DNA of 64,000 nt from Aricia agestis (lineage: Eukaryota; Arthropoda; Insecta; Lepidoptera; Lycaenidae). The translations under genes and the position numbers were made by a program. Of this stretch, positions 24,101 through 36,970 are shown piece by piece. The notes beneath the pieces were generated by a model. The model saw only the letters and a program-made list of their open reading frames with translations, did no database searches and was not told where the DNA came from. The DNA is taken from assembly GCF_905147365.1 (NCBI RefSeq), contig NC_056428.1:7098001-7162000 (forward strand). Direction: 5' to 3'. The stretch's first letter is position 1. Every line of letters begins with the position of its first letter.

Positions 24101-25607
24101 TAAAGGTAAGCGTCCACATTGAGTACCCCTTAAGGCGAGACCGTACTAAAGCGACACGGCTCGACGCGACACTAATAATATGATATTATATAATTCATGT
24201 TGCATAGAACTGACGTTTGCAAAACGTTAGATTCACGTTTGTAAAAACTAAAACGTCAGTTCCATGGAACGTGAAGTTTCGCGTCGTGTCGCTAGTCGCG
24301 TAGTGCGGTCTCACTTTGAGAGCCGCTTAACGATAAGGTTCGGATTATGAAAACGAGCATTGAGTTATTATGAAAAAAGTTTTATCACTAAAACATGCAT
24401 TTTGCTCATCCTAGTTCTAAAGTTTCTGATTTCAAAATTGCCACTGTCCGTCAAAACAGATTCTAGTTTCTACAATTATTCACAACTTGGTACATCTACT
24501 ACCGTTTTCTTTCATGACACAATAATTTACAATGAGGACGAAAGAACTGACTTTTATACTAAAGTAACTTTATTTAAGAACAAAATATTTAAAATATGGT
24601 GGTTTTTGGTGGCGTCAGGTGCTGAAGTTGGCTATGAGTTTTATATTAAAAAGTATCATACAGTCAACACTTGACTCATAATGTTATTATAAAACTATAT
24701 TATATTATTTATTTATTCAATAGTATCGAGGATCTTTAAAGTACTTGTTACTCTTTTGTAATTCTTGTAATACATTCGAATATTTTTGTGAAACGCTGGC
24801 AGAGAAACAATTCTGTGTTAGAGCTTTTCTTATTTGTCATACTATACAATAGTACTTGATAAAAATTGAAAGCTATAAATAGGTTCAATTGAAACTTCAT
24901 ATTTTAAGATTATGCTGTTAGTTTCAAATACGTGCAAAATAATCGCAGAAATACTAAAAATGTATTTATCTTCAATAAATTCTTGGTCATTTGACTAACC
25001 TAATGTGCTACTTTTGTCAAAAGTTCAAAAATTTTATAATTTCTATATACATTTTTATTTTGCACTGTAATATGCCTTAGGTTCACTTAAGTTTTATGAT
25101 TTATATTATATCGAATTAAATTGTTGTTGAACAAATATAATGTTGCGTAATAAAATGTTTGTGTTGTTTATGTACATAAACAATATTGTTGTAAATAGAT
25201 TTGTTTATTTGGCAAACATAATGCATAAAGACTAGAAAATGTAGGGCAATATCATTAAACTGTGTGAGTACTCATTACAATTTACACGTTATGAATTTTA
25301 CGACAATTTGTACGTCATAGATTCAGCGCCGCTGGTGGCAAAGAATTGTTACTATTACTTATTTAAATACAGAATATAAAGCCAATAAGGTTTGTCTGAT
25401 GCGACGTCCTAATATTTTTTACTAGTTGTCACTTTCTAGTCTTTATGAATACATAATATATTATGCTATAGGACGCGCACACTTTCAAGCTCGGGGAAAG
25501 TGAACTCTTCGCCCTATCCATAATACCAAGTTGAACACATATTAAAAAAAAAATGTCTTCAGGGTCCGATCTAAGGGGGGTATTACATTATCATTTATAT
25601 ATGATCA
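21181..25607. other. Gene-free stretch with MITEs
   Basis: No exon-like sequence is recognised. Identified pieces are a palindromic MITE (21821-21950), a 31-nt near-perfect palindrome (about 22,460-22,490), an imperfect inverted-repeat unit about 23,330-23,470 (GTTTCACCACTT / AAGTGGTGAAAC), an RTE-like fragment (23,653-23,757, minus) and an inverted-repeat unit about 24,130-24,315 (GAGACCGTACTAAAGCGACA / GTGTCGCTAGTCGCGTAGTG). AATAAA sites near 24,975 and 25,148 could serve a long SNRK 3' UTR, but this is speculation. Confidence 0.4.
21821..21950. mobile_element. 130-bp palindromic MITE
   Basis: The two arms (CTGTCAAGAAAGTGAAGAAA... and ...TTTCTTCACTTTCTTGACGG) pair over nearly the full length. 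Related copies: 8612-8719 (complete), 35,167-35,247 (left half), 36,645-36,668 (right tip) and 38,802-38,857 (right half). Confidence 0.8.
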
Positions 25608-25843
25608 GTACCTGGATGACCGAGCTTTGCTCGGTATAGCAAACACTCATTGACTTCGTATTACTTAATAACGCCATCTGCTGGTCGTTAAAACAATTAG
25701 TTGCTCACATAATAGTATTATTATTCGCCAATAGATGTCAGGAAGAGTTATATTTTTCAGTTTATCGATTATCGATAAAACACGAATAAAAATACATTTT
25801 CTGACAATGATTCCTAGCTAGATCGATTTATCGCCCCCGAAAC

Positions 25844-25910
<67 letters not shown>

Positions 25911-25920
25911 AGAATTGCTC
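25608..25920 (+). mobile_element. RTE-like 3' fragment ending in (TA)n
   Basis: Second plus-strand copy of the 13,200-13,557 family: AGTACCTGGATGACCGAGCT, CCTAGCTAGATCGATTTATC, then (TA)n from about 25,847 to 25,909. Compared with the first copy it lacks the GTTGGAGCCGATTC segment before the tail. Confidence 0.6.
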
Positions 25921-27318
25921 GTTTAAAGATATATATAGGATCCAATATATATGATCATTTGGTCATATGTGGTTTCAATAGCCAATGGAGAGCGCTAACG
26001 CTGACAAGTATTGACGTCAGGGTTACTAGATCTCAGAGAATTCGATTTGTCAAAAGACATCGTCATTTTTAATATGGCTTGTTTTTTTGTTATTTCAGCA
26101 TTATTATCCAAGTATGTAATTACATTACATTATTTGAAACATATTAACGAACAAGAAATTAAAAACTCTTTTTTATATTAAATAACTGGCAACACCTATT
26201 TCTATGACCGTATTGGATCCAATCTCTCAGCAAATGTCAAAAATCTATGATCAAGGAAGAAATGAATCATATGTCTATATTACATTATCCAATATCATTG
26301 ACTCAATGATCTCGGATCCAATATATATGATAATCTAATATCCCCCTATTTCATATCCCCCAACCTAGCATTCTCGTATTATGTACTATCCATCGCCCAA
26401 GTTTGGGAATTTTACCTTCCTTTCAGGTTGGATAGTGGAAATATTTACCAAAGTATTTTTCTTAAAATTTTCCCACATTCCCAACAAAACTAGCATATGA
26501 CTTAAATATGGGTTCGTGTATGTAACGGGCGGCGAAAATTATCTTTGCCCGGGCCCCGGAGCAGCAAAATAGCTAGATCGGCCCATGATTGTCGTCCAGC
26601 GACCTTAAAGTTGTGCGCATCGTATAACATAAAAGCCCCATCAGCGTCACGTGTAATGTCCCAGAGTATTTGGTACGCTTCTGCGATTTGTGTTTTAACA
26701 CTCCGCACTCGAACCAAAGACTAGCCACTCGTTTCTTTATGTAGGCTCTGTGTAAATCACTGTCATATGAATATTATCGCCATTCACAATTTTAGTGAGT
26801 AATTTATTAGTAATCTGTTTTTAAAATATGTCTACCGATATTATTGTAAGTGTAGGTGCTTCGTTGTTAATATTTTGTACACATCCATCCATACTTTTTA
26901 TACCTTTAATTATAAAAATATGAAACCGAAAGAGCTGAGAGCACCTTCGACAAGGTTTAACCAAAAACATACGTAGAGTAGTAGATATTTGTTACTAGGT
27001 ACATTGAAATTATTTGTATTTTAATAGATTTACTATAGAACTGTGTATAAAAGCAATATTTATTTTACACAATATATTCAAAATTATTAGAAGCATCATT
27101 AGAAATGTATTATTTTTAATCAATATAATATTTTAATTTATTATGCAGTATGCACTTAGTATATTCGAATTTAATTTTATTATATTATAATATTTGGTAT
27201 TTCCGTGCAAATTATTCACACAATAATATTATACTTAGGTTTTGTAGCCTAATAGGCCCCTATTAAGCTTCTTACTTCTGTGACATGGAGAACATAACAT
27301 TGATAAACCGCTCTGACA
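25921..27318. other. AT-rich gene-free stretch
   Basis: No supported gene. GGATCCAATATATATGAT recurs near 25,939 and 26,314, suggesting the ends of a roughly 400-bp unit. A short GC-richer island (26,502-26,717) has a 71-codon minus frame without an ATG start, and I do not call it. Confidence 0.35.
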
Positions 27319-27686
27319 TATACAGCATGACTGGTGACTGGTGAGACATGTTCAATGCTCGAGGACGTGATATTTGGCTATTATATTAGTTGAAAAAAAA
27401 TATCATTTGATCACTGAGTAAATGTAACTTAAAGTTAAATAATTTTTTACCTTTTTTTTTAACATGGGGAAATGTTTTACGCATCCCCGGCAAATTGGGG
27501 ATATCGGCCGGGGTATGTGGGACTCCTGCTACCCACTAAAACCCCATGGTGTTCCACTCATCGCTTAAGGCAGAGTTGCGGGTACGATAGAAGTATGTAT
27601 CTAATTTTATTACATAATTATAGTGAGAATCGAGTACCGAGTACTCTCCTTAAGTATTGATTATGTCTCACCAGTCATGCTGTATA
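27319..27686. mobile_element. Inverted-repeat element with TATACAGCATGACTGGTGA ends
   Basis: TATACAGCATGACTGGTGAC at the left and GTCTCACCAGTCATGCTGTA at the right are inverted repeats. The left end has a duplicated GACTGGT. The interior includes GCATCCCCGGCAAATTGGGG and no coding sequence I can identify. Confidence 0.65.
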
Positions 27687-27964
27687 AAGAACAAAATAAA
27701 AAATTATAGAGCGTTTAACAAGGTTTAACTCGTCTTGGAACACGTTTCAGAGAGTATGTTCTCTATATTATATTGTAGTCACCATGGTTTCAGAGTTATT
27801 TTTATAACTATCTTATATTTATTTATATAGAGGAAAGTGAGCCAATGTGGGCTAGTGCTTTATTATGCGAAAATTCTCGAAAACCTACAATACAAGTCCA
27901 ACGATCATGATGATTTTAGTAGAAAATTTCGAATAAGGGCTATGTCTGTGATCCTATAGAAAGA

Positions 27965-28395
27965 AGGGCGTCGCCAGCCGATGGCGCAGGGGGGGGGGGC
28001 AAGTTGACTTTACCTACTACAATTCATACTTTTCTCATTCTCTACGAATGAGAAAAGTAGGTATGAATTGTAGGTAAAGTCGACAGCACATGAAGGTTTT
28101 CACTTGTACTACGAGCCTTACATCTACAGCGATTGTGAAAACAGTATCTTAGAACTATATGTATAAATATAATATATTCTGTGACAGTACAGAGTCCAAT
28201 GTGTAAAGCTACGAGCGCGAGCTCTTGACTATGCAATAAAAAACTTGTAAATAAGTTATAATAACATTGTATTTTTTTTAATTATCAGATTTTAATTTAT
28301 AGTGGTCGTTGTTTGCATTATATTTGGCAACTTTTTTAGAATCTCTAGGGGGGGGGGGCAGCTGCCCCTCTTGCCCCCCCTTAGCGACGCCCTTG
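27965..28395. mobile_element. hAT-like non-autonomous element with 8-bp target duplication
   Basis: TAGAAAGA occurs at 27957-27964 and again at 28396-28403, immediately outside ends AGGGCGTCGC and GCGACGCCCTTG. An 8-bp duplication with a CAAGGGCG-like end fits hAT. Inside are two G runs (about 27,990-27,999 and 28,349-28,358) and a strong hairpin (about 28,003-28,083, GTTGACTTTACCTACTACAA paired with its complement). There is no transposase. Confidence 0.7.
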
Positions 28396-28403
28396 TAGAA
28401 AGA

Positions 28404-31400
28404 CATCTAAAAAATCCATAAAAGCTGATGTAGCCTAGGTAATAACTTTGCCTGTGACATAATAAGAAGAAAATAAAAAAGATTAATATAAAATATAGAA
28501 AAACCAATAAAACAAGAAGTACCGTATAGGAAATATGAAAGCCAAGCTCAGGGATGAAAGTAAAGGGAAGAAGATATCCAATAAGTACCTATATTTTACT
28601 AGACGCTCCTGGCACCTTTAACTGCTATTTTTGTACAAGATATTTTAAGTTTCTATTTGTAGCCCATATTTGGGTAAGTACCATGTCCATATTTAGCGTC
28701 CATTTTTATTTTTTGCTTAATGCTAAATAAAATGAAATATGATAAAAATAAGACCAAAGGATGGTTATTGAGGGCTTTACAAATAAATGCGTGATTATTT
28801 CGACACCAAAAAATAGCAAAATTTTTAATCGTTTTTTTTATTTATCAGGCAAAAACAAAATAGTAGCCCATATTGGGTAACTTTCCTCTACCTATGTTTA
28901 AAACTGGTAGATAAAAACTAACAAATACCTACCTTACATCCCTTACTTCGCGTGTGCACGATTGTTCGTGTTTGTTTTGGCACACTGTGATTTTAATATT
29001 TGGGAATGTTAAACAATAAACATGTATTTAATTTTGAAATAAAGGGTCAATTCACACCGAGACGCGGGATGGAAAATTGAGCATAATATTCAAAATTAGG
29101 TAAACTTTATTTACGATGCGGGAAGATACACTTTTTATCGTAGGAATCGTAGGTAGGAATCGAATATTAAGCTGCGCCGTGCGACGCAACTTTTGTTGCA
29201 CCACAAAAGTTGAAATTGTCGCGTCTTGTCATGGTGTAACCCCGTGCTCCCCAACCTTTTTTTCATACGGCGCGGCGCGGCGGGCCAGTCTACGCGCCCG
29301 TGGGCCGCGGGTTGGGTATAGCTGGTGTGACCGATTCATATATTATGAAATGTATATTTTACTTCTTCATAACTAATTAAACATATTATCAGTAGTCACA
29401 AGAAGGACCATCTCGTTAATGTTTCGAAGTGAATTTGACATTAGTTATCTACACGGAATATAGGTAGGTATTATTATATATCTAGCACTTTAAATTTTTT
29501 CATTTTAATCTACGAATAATAAAAACTAATTTTTATATTATGATTCGCCAATCTACGCGCTGGACTGAATAGACAACTATGGTCCAAACCACGAAGGGAG
29601 TCACAAAACTTTAATTACTGTCAAAACGTGTATTTCATGAATATCTCTTGTTGTTTGGACCATTTGCGTTTGTAGGTACTATTCAGGTTACTTTATTACG
29701 GTCCTTTACCTCTCTTCTCTGTAAAATTATTTAATAGGTATAAAATTATTTAATTGTAATTTGTAACTATTAAAATACATAGTTGCAAGTATGCAAGTCC
29801 ATTACTTCGTCCGTTTATAGTTTACTACTTTATAATTACTCACTCCTTTCACTTTTCAGACTGACATAATACCTATTATGTAACATCAAACACAAAACGT
29901 GACAAAACCTTACTGAGCCCTGCTGTATAAAAATTATAAGTATTAAAAAGAAAAATATTTTGATTTCTTATGTTTACGAAATTTAATTATTATTGATTGC
30001 AAATAAAATGCTTAAGCGGATTTTATCATGGTTTTTTCTCCCGAGGACGGGATAAAAATCTTCGGGTTGAAAAGTGAATTATGTAGATATATAATTTTGA
30101 TATACAGAGTGTAACAAAACTAAGTTATAATACCTTAGGCCTTATGGGTCCCCTATATAAAATTCGCTGTGCAAGTAGCAGCGCTGAAGGAGTAACTTTT
30201 TTTTCACTTTTTTTATGGAAAACTTCATGTCGCTCGAGCCCATTAAAATCACAAAAAAATTTGCTCTATACAAGGGACACGTACACACCCTAAAGTATTA
30301 TCAGTTAATAATCCATTTCTAAATTTTTAATCCTTGTTCTTATAGAAAAGTAGGTAAGTACATTGAAACTCGATTTGGTTTAATATTCTCTAGATTCTCT
30401 AGATCAGGGTTCCCCAAACTAATTTTCATGACGCCGCTGCTGAAAGTTTTATTAATGAAAATAAACCAAGATAAAATCCGTTAAGTAGTTTTTTTAAATA
30501 AATATCTATTTTATATTATCAATTTTGTAAATAATAAATATTAAATGTTTACTTTTATATGATATTTTATTTTGTGTAAGTATAGATTGTAACTGTGTAA
30601 TAGAATTAATTAAAGATTACTTTGTCCTTTGTTTTCCAACCTTGTTAGAATTTCAAGAATAAATGTACCTAATATAATATGAGCTTTTAGATTTTATAAT
30701 CTTCATCAGTAGAAGTTGACTTCAATACTAATGAAAAATCGGCCAAGCGCGAGTCGGACTCGCGCACTAATGGTTCCGTACCGTTATTGAGCGAAAGTTG
30801 GCAAAAAATTGTATTTTTGTATGAGAGAGAGAGAGATAAATATTTATTTTAATTTTAAAGTACAAATATAATTAAAAATATTGTGAATATTTATTGTGTA
30901 TATTGTGAATATTTAGTGTGTCTAGCTGCTACCATTATTGATGACTAGCAAAATAGACAAAAAAAATCACGTTTGTTGGTTTGTTGTATGGGAGCCCCCC
31001 TTAAATATTTATTTTGTTTTTAGTATTTGTTGTTATAGCGGCAACAGAAATACACAATCTGTAAAAATTTCAGAAGTCTAGTTATAGTGATTCTTGCGTT
31101 ACAGCCTGGAGACAGACGGACAGACATCGAAGTCTCAGTAATAGGGTCCTGTTTTTACCCTTTGGGTACGGAACCGTAAAAAGCCCAAAAACCTACAATA
31201 AGCCTTGAATGGTTAATTAATGCTGCAACTATATTATGACTCCCGAGTCTCAGTTCGAAACGGACACAAAAAAGATTACAAATATTGATCAAGTTGCCTA
31301 TTATGTATAATAACGTAACGGCTCGGCAAATAAAATCGTTTTTTATTGAGAAATATAATACAATATTGATGAACCCATCAATTTTTTTCTATAATTTATG

Positions 31401-31490
31401 CATTACTACCAAATCTCGTCATTCAAATTCAAGCAATCTTTCTTGTTCAAAAATACACAAACATTCTTTAATTGCGGAGTAAGAAAACTA
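28404..31490. other. Gene-free stretch with repeat fragments
   Basis: Nothing coding is recognised. Pieces include a GC-rich unit at about 29,236-29,330 (CCCCAACCTTTTTTTCATAC, then GCGGCGGGCCAGTC, hAT-MITE-like), a unit of the GTAGCAGCGCTGAAGG family (30,103-30,312), a CAGGGTTCCCCAAACTAATT end near 30,405, and family B (30,738-31,178). Confidence 0.4.
30738..31178 (+). repeat. Dispersed family B, nearly full copy
   Basis: It starts AATCGGCCAAGCGCGAGTCG and ends TTTGGGTACGGAACCGTAAA. The middle carries GTTATAGCGGCAACAGAAAT and GACAGACGGACAGACATCGA, which recur in the other copies. Confidence 0.7.
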
Positions 31491-32266
31491 CAGATTGAAT
31501 CATTTGATTTTATTTACCTTTGCTAATTATACATTGGTAAAAACATTTAAGCTATAAAACATTTGCCTTCATGTTAGCATTTGGTTTATAAACATTGAAA
31601 TAACATGAGAGGATATAAAATGGGAGCTACTGCAATACACTCCTTAGATCTTGAAAAGCTTAAGCCAATATAATTATTATTTTAGCCAACAAACATTTAA
31701 TTAATGTTAATAATTCGTAATAAAGTCGAAACTGCAAAGCCATACCTTAACTTGAAAAGAAAAAGACTTTACACTTGATAAACAATGTTTATTAAGGGCA
31801 ATACTATTTCTTTATGCTTATTAACTAAGTTCGAAATTATCCAGTAAAGTAGATATTTGAAGAAAATTTGCATTTAAATATTTTACCATTCGAGTGTACA
31901 AACCATCATGAAAATGATACTAAGCTTAAAAGCAAGTATGGTTAGGAGGTCTAGAATAATTTAGGAAGTATTATAAATATAGTATGTTTATTTGCAAATT
32001 GGTTATAAACACCCACAAGTGATTTCAATATAATAATAACCCAATCCACTAAAACAGCTAAAATATAATCAAAGTGAGTATGTAATATTAAGAAGTAAAT
32101 AAATGCATTTCATAAAAAAAGTTTCACTGGCTACACAATGCAAATATGATGTAAACAGAAAGAAATGATAAGCCAGTGAGTAAGCCAACATCCTTATTTA
32201 GACAAACAACTGTAGGTATACAGCATGATAATATAGTAGATTGGGATATATATACTCTGAGAGAAA
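31491..32266 (-). other. Probable 3' UTR of the UEV gene
   Basis: AT-rich, with no dispersed-repeat signature and no ORF. An AATAAA on the minus strand at about 31,509-31,514 could end the transcript. Inferred only. Confidence 0.35.
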
Positions 32267-33594
32267 CTAAAAGGTGCTCCCCTCTGGTGGTTGAGATAAC
32301 TTCATGTTTTCTTTAAGAGTCATAAGACGTCTTAATTCTTGAAGCACTGTCTTGATAGTATAATCACGTTGCCATCTTGCAAGAATTGGAACTTGTCTAT
32401 TGTCAACCTGTAATATAAAAATATATAGAATAAAATTCTGTCTATTTTAACTACGCAGATGTCAATTATACATTGTGAGGTAATCAAGTATAATTATAAG
32501 GTAAGTGTGATTTCAATTGTGAAGCTTTCTAAATAATTTTGGAATCCAATAATCAGGCCCAAAGGGGGAGATCTACTTTTTGCAGACTACTTCTACACTT
32601 CTTCTATACTTGTTACATGCCTTTTATCATTGCACAGCTATATCACCAAAAAAAAGCAATAATCATCATGGGCGTACCGAGGTAGGGGCAGCCCCCCCTT
32701 GAAGATAAGATAAACATCATTTTCCTGGCCAGTGGGAATTAAAAACGTGTTACCTACTCTGCTCAAAATGGAATGGATGGTTGGAAACAAAATATATTTT
32801 CAGTCAGATTAATATAAGTCAATTTTCATGATTTTTTGTTTACATATACCAGACCGAAACAGGTATGCTGCCCCCCTAGCTAAAATCCTGGGTACCCTAT
32901 TATTACAAAAAATAGTACAGTGTGTAGACTTTTGTACTGTATACTTACAAGACCAGTCTGACTGTTGACGCAGTTCATGTTAATTCTAGAAATAAATCTA
33001 GCCGTAGGAGGTTCATCAGGATACCTAGTACCGCATTCAATTTTAAGAGAATACATCCTATTTTCATATGGCGTCTGAAAAAGTAAACATATTTATCTTA
33101 TATATAATTTTAACATAATCTAATTTAAGTTGATATGTCAATTACATCTGAAAACAATGGCTCTCTACCCATATTTTGGCAAAGAATATAATCTAACAAG
33201 ACTTTTTCTCTAACATGTAGTTCAAAAAAAAAATTTTGTTTAGAACAAAGAGAAGTACACAAAATAACAAAAACTAATCTTACTCTTGGTGGTCCTATGA
33301 TCATGCCTGTCCAATGAGTTAGGGTCATATCATCGTCACTTTCGAGGCCCCATGATATTGTGCCATCGCCCACACCTTTTTGACCTTGCTCAAGTTCTTC
33401 TAGAAGACGAAAATTTCTCGGTACCACTGAAAATAATAACCTCCAATTAGCATAATATATTGTAGGCATTATATAAAAATGTTAATTTCATTATGCCACA
33501 AACGTGAATATTCCGATAATTATAGCTAAAATTAAGATTGTTAAGATAAAAGTAAAATTAAATTCTCACCAACGCCTGATGACGGATTCGCCAT
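32267..33594 (-). CDS. Uev1A: Ubiquitin-conjugating enzyme E2 variant (UEV1A / UBE2V), complete, 4 exons
   Basis: Exons (minus): 33594-33570, 33426-33284, 33074-32949, 32407-32267. All are GT-AG and in phase, giving 144 aa (UBE2V2 is 145). The protein reads VVVPRNFRLLEELEQGQKGV, DGTISWGLESDDDMTLTHWT, IIGPPRTPYENRMYSLKI, YPDEPPTARFISRINMNCVN, QELRRLM and a C-terminus QPPEGSTF, which is the whole UEV fold. UEVs lack the E2 active-site cysteine: the segment GLVDNRQVPILARWQ has none where active E2s carry it. The family partners Ubc13 to build K63-linked ubiquitin chains in DNA-damage tolerance and immune signalling. The short first exon encodes only MANPSSGV. The stop is followed by about 770 bp without repeats down to an AATAAA on this strand near 31,510, a likely 3' UTR. 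Confidence 0.96.
32668..32895. mobile_element. MITE with GGGCGTACC ends and C/G runs, UEV intron 3
   Basis: GGGCGTACCGAGGTAGGGGC at the left and TAGCTAAAATCCTGGGTACC at the right are imperfect inverted repeats. A relative with longer G runs lies at 42,312-42,418 (GGGCGTACCCAGGATTTTTA ... CCTGGATACGCC). Confidence 0.55.
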
Positions 33595-34865
33595 GATCAC
33601 AATTCACCGGTGGTTATTACTTTTAAAAATATCTTTAAAAGTAGTAACTTTAGTCTAAAACGAATAGAAATTAAATTTGCCGAGATCAAAGCGGAAATTT
33701 AAAGGAAATCATGAAGCTTAATTTCCTAAATCTGAAGCCAAACTTTTTATACAATTTGCTCACAGAGCAAATCAGAAATTTTATTTTGCTGACATTGACA
33801 ATTTTTTTTCTTAATATGGCACTTCGGCTATATAACCATGGCCAGTGTCGAGTATAATATTATGGCGGGAAAACAATATTCAGATAGTAGGTATACAAAT
33901 TTCAGCATCGTTTTTCTGTATCGTCAGCTTGACGACGTCAGGTCCAAAAGTCTAGTCCACAGAGTACTTTATTATATTATGTCTAGTCAAAGTACGGCAA
34001 TGGTACGGCGGTAAGGCACTTTGCAGACGACGGAGCGCCGCGTACGCCCGTCGATGTCTGCGGCTGCCGCGCCGCGTACAGAAAGCACACGCCCAGCGCC
34101 CTGCTACCATATGTGCAATGCACACGGGCGCCATCCTCTAGGGGCGCCAAATCGTCATCTTTAGGGGCGCCAAAACCAAGGACCCAAAAAAATTTGCCTA
34201 AAGGGGCGCCAAAATCCATTTTTGCATACGGGCGCCAGGAGCTCTTACGGGGGCCCTGCACACGCCGTCTAGTCTGTGTTACTGCATGTGAACTGGTATG
34301 TGTGATCCAAGGCGGGCAGCCGCGGACATGCGCCGTCAGTGCCCGCCGGGCACCAGCGGCGGCGTGGTCTTTTTGCCCGCCGTGTGCGTTGGTAATATAG
34401 GATTCCCTTTGTTCTATCGTTCGCGGCGAAATTGACCGGCCCGTCAATGTCACCCACGCCACGTTCAATTATAGCCTTGTCGAACTTATGGAGGGTAGAA
34501 TCAACCCTCCATCTGATGGAGGAGAACTATCTTAAATGGGGGATATTTGAAAAAGTGTCCAGTACGCAGTAAACAACAGTTGGAAACTCCTCCAAGAGTG
34601 GCGCTAGCTGCAGAAAAGGGTATAGACGGTAACGGCTGCCTTCATTCATGAAGGCAGCCGTTGGTGACAAAATATAAATTGAAGTATATTAAAATATGAC
34701 CTAAAATGGCTGAAATAAAAGCTGCTAAATGATTTAAAATTTACCCTGTTGCTACTGTAGAGCCACCCTAATTTAACGCATTTCAGCGGACACTTTTTAC
34801 ATACAGAGATAGTTCTCCTCCATATTCTACACTCCATAGTCCAAACTCCAGGGCAAAAATAGAAT
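33595..34865. other. Intergenic stretch with a GGGGCGCCAAA repeat cluster
   Basis: From 34,020 to 34,440 the base composition is much more GC-rich than the surroundings. GGGGCGCC followed by AAA occurs three times between about 34,140 and 34,215, with a fourth relative at about 34,229. Related GGCGCCCGTGTGC sequence occurs near 56,575 and 57,345-57,435. Overlapping ORFs on both strands here look like products of the GC-rich repeat, not genes. Another small inverted repeat, GGCTGCCTTCATTCATGAAG, lies near 34,635. Confidence 0.45.
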
Positions 34866-35163
34866 AATCGGCCAAGTGCGAGTCGGACTCGCGCACGAAG
34901 GGTTCCGTACTAATAGCAAAAATAGGCCAAAAATTGTGTTTTTTGTATGGGACCCCCCATAAATTTTTATTTCATTTAAATATTATTATTAATTATTAAA
35001 GTAATATAATTAAGGCTTTTGTGAAAATTTCAAGTGTGGCCTACCTGTTGTCATTGATACCGAGCAAAAATGTTTGAAAAATCAAGTTTGTTGTATGGGA
35101 CCTCCCCTTAAATATTTAATTTATTTTGTTTTAAATAGTATTTGTTGTTATAGCGGCAACAGA
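34866..35163 (+). repeat. Family B, 3'-truncated copy
   Basis: AATCGGCCAAGTGCGAGTCG to GCGGCAACAGAAATACATAT. The copy stops where the left half of the palindromic MITE (35,167-35,247) begins. Confidence 0.65.
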
Positions 35164-35246
35164 AATACATATCTAGTCTGTCAAAAAAGTGAAGAAATTA
35201 AAAAGTGGCAACATCGTAGTGTCATCCCTTTCAAATCAATCTAAGA

Positions 35247-35828
35247 AATCACTAATATATTTCTGGATTTTTTATAATATTTAGGAGTTCTATAAGATAA
35301 GATAGATTGATTATTATTATACCAAGTGATAATATTATTAAACATAATATTCTAACGTATTAAAAACTATAAACAAAAACATAATAACTAATAAGTATGA
35401 TTAGTTCTATGTTACAATGAAGAAAAAAAAAACGCCATCTGTTTAATCGTATTAGAACTAAAATGTTCATTGCATCGATATATTTCTGGATTTTTTATAA
35501 TATTATACATAAAATATGTTTAAGATTTTTGAAATCTTATTTTAATACACATCCAAGACCCAGGAACATTGAAAACTTTTTGTTCCGCCTGCGGGACTCG
35601 AACCCAGGACCCCCGGGATGAGCGCTGGCCACGCGCAATGCGAATTAATTTTCATCGATATTTTCATGGAAATAAGATATTTTCCCACATCAAAATGTAG
35701 CCTATGTCCTTTCTCAGACTCTAGAATAACTGTGTACAAAATTTCATTGCAATCGGTTCAGTAGTTTTGGCGTGAAAGTGAGACAGACAGACAGACATAC
35801 TCTCGCATTTATAATATTAGTATAGATT
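35247..35828 (-). mobile_element. Helitron-like element carrying a tRNA-like pol III unit
   Basis: Its 5' end (TCTATACTAATATTATAAAT on the minus strand) is at 35,828. The internal unit has a perfect B box, GGTTCGAGTCC (35,594-35,604, minus), with an A-box-like TGGCCAGCGCT upstream. The distal part matches 48,000-48,110. It interrupts a palindromic MITE at 35,247. Confidence 0.6.
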
Positions 35829-36267
35829 ATATTTATAAAATTTATAAAATTTTTTATATAATTATATTATATAAAAAATCATTTTTGCCTATTTTGTCTC
35901 TATGTATATAGGCAAATATGGATTTTTTTTATATAGGAGCCTCCTTAATTTTAATAAAACTATTTAATTTATTTCAAGTTTATTAATTACGAGCTTTTGC
36001 CCGCGGCTTCGCTCGCGTTAAGAAGTATTATTATATACAAACTTTCATCCCCTATTTGAACCCCTTGGGGTTGGAATTTATCAAAATCCTTTCTTAGCGG
36101 ATGCCTACGTTATAACATCTATCTGCATGCCAAATTTCAGCCCGATCCGTCGAGTGGTTTGGGCTGTGCGTTGATAGATCACTATGTCAATCAGTCAGTC
36201 ACCTTTGAGTTTTATATATATATAGATTATTTAAGTTGCCATTATTGATATCGGGCAAAAATTACCA

Positions 36268-36475
36268 AAAAAATCGGACAAATACGAGTTGTACTCGCGC
36301 ACGAAGGGTTTACAGTTTATTTTAATTTTACCATCAATTATTATTATTATTTAAGTATGTATACAACTGAGTATTTTGTAAACATTTCAAGTACCTACCT
36401 TTTGCCATTATTGATATCAAGCAAAAAATAGCAAAAAAATCACGTTTATTTTAAACCCTTAAATATTTAATTTAT
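36268..36475 (+). repeat. Degraded family B fragment
   Basis: AATCGGACAAATACGAGTTG, CTCGCGCACGAAGGGTTTAC and TTGCCATTATTGATATCAAG mark a diverged, internally shortened copy. It is preceded by a Helitron-like 3' region at about 35,985-36,225 (GAGCTTTTGCCCGCGGCTTC). Confidence 0.5.
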
Positions 36476-36970
36476 TTTGTTTTAAGTATTTAAATCAAGC
36501 CATGTTATATTCTATTCTATCACAAATCTTATTTATTGTCTAATTATTAACTAAATTAGCACATACGAAGTCAAGCTATCGGTAAAATAACAAAAATTTA
36601 AGTAAAAATATAAACATACCGATCCAAGGACATTTTTTTTTTATTTCTTCACTTTTTTGACGGACTACGACACTTTGACAGTTTATGTACCTCCGAGAAC
36701 CGGAACATAAAATGGCGGACCGGCCACAGTATTTTGATTTGGTAGAGACCATGTAGAGACCATAGACATAATATACGGTATATAGGTTTATGGTAGAGAC
36801 CATTATGCCGAGTCCACTCTATAAAAGTCAATGGCCAATTGTCTGTCAAAGTGTCCTGTGTCAAATGTCAACAGTCAATGGCTGAGCCGTAGTACCGTAT
36901 ATGACATTCACCTAATATATACTAGAGTAATCTATGACATTCTCTTTGGGCTGAGCTGGAGCCGGCACAG

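Noticed and set aside
24360..24674. 104-codon plus-strand ORF with a hydrophobic N-terminus
   Set aside because: It opens on TTG, its composition follows the surrounding AT-rich DNA, and no domain or splice context supports it.
26502..26717. 71-codon minus-strand ORF in a GC-richer island
   Set aside because: It has no ATG start (it opens on TTG), no flanking exons in phase and no recognisable domain. It may be a repeat fragment.
32949..33074. UEV exon 3 cysteine (INMNCVN) as an E2 active site
   Set aside because: It is not at the E2 catalytic position. In UBE2V proteins this site is Gly (INMNGIN) and the family is catalytically inactive.
33952..34468. Several overlapping ORFs on both strands near 34.2 kb
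   Set aside because: They are open on both strands because of the GGGGCGCC repeat and high GC. The translations contain only repeat-derived peptides.
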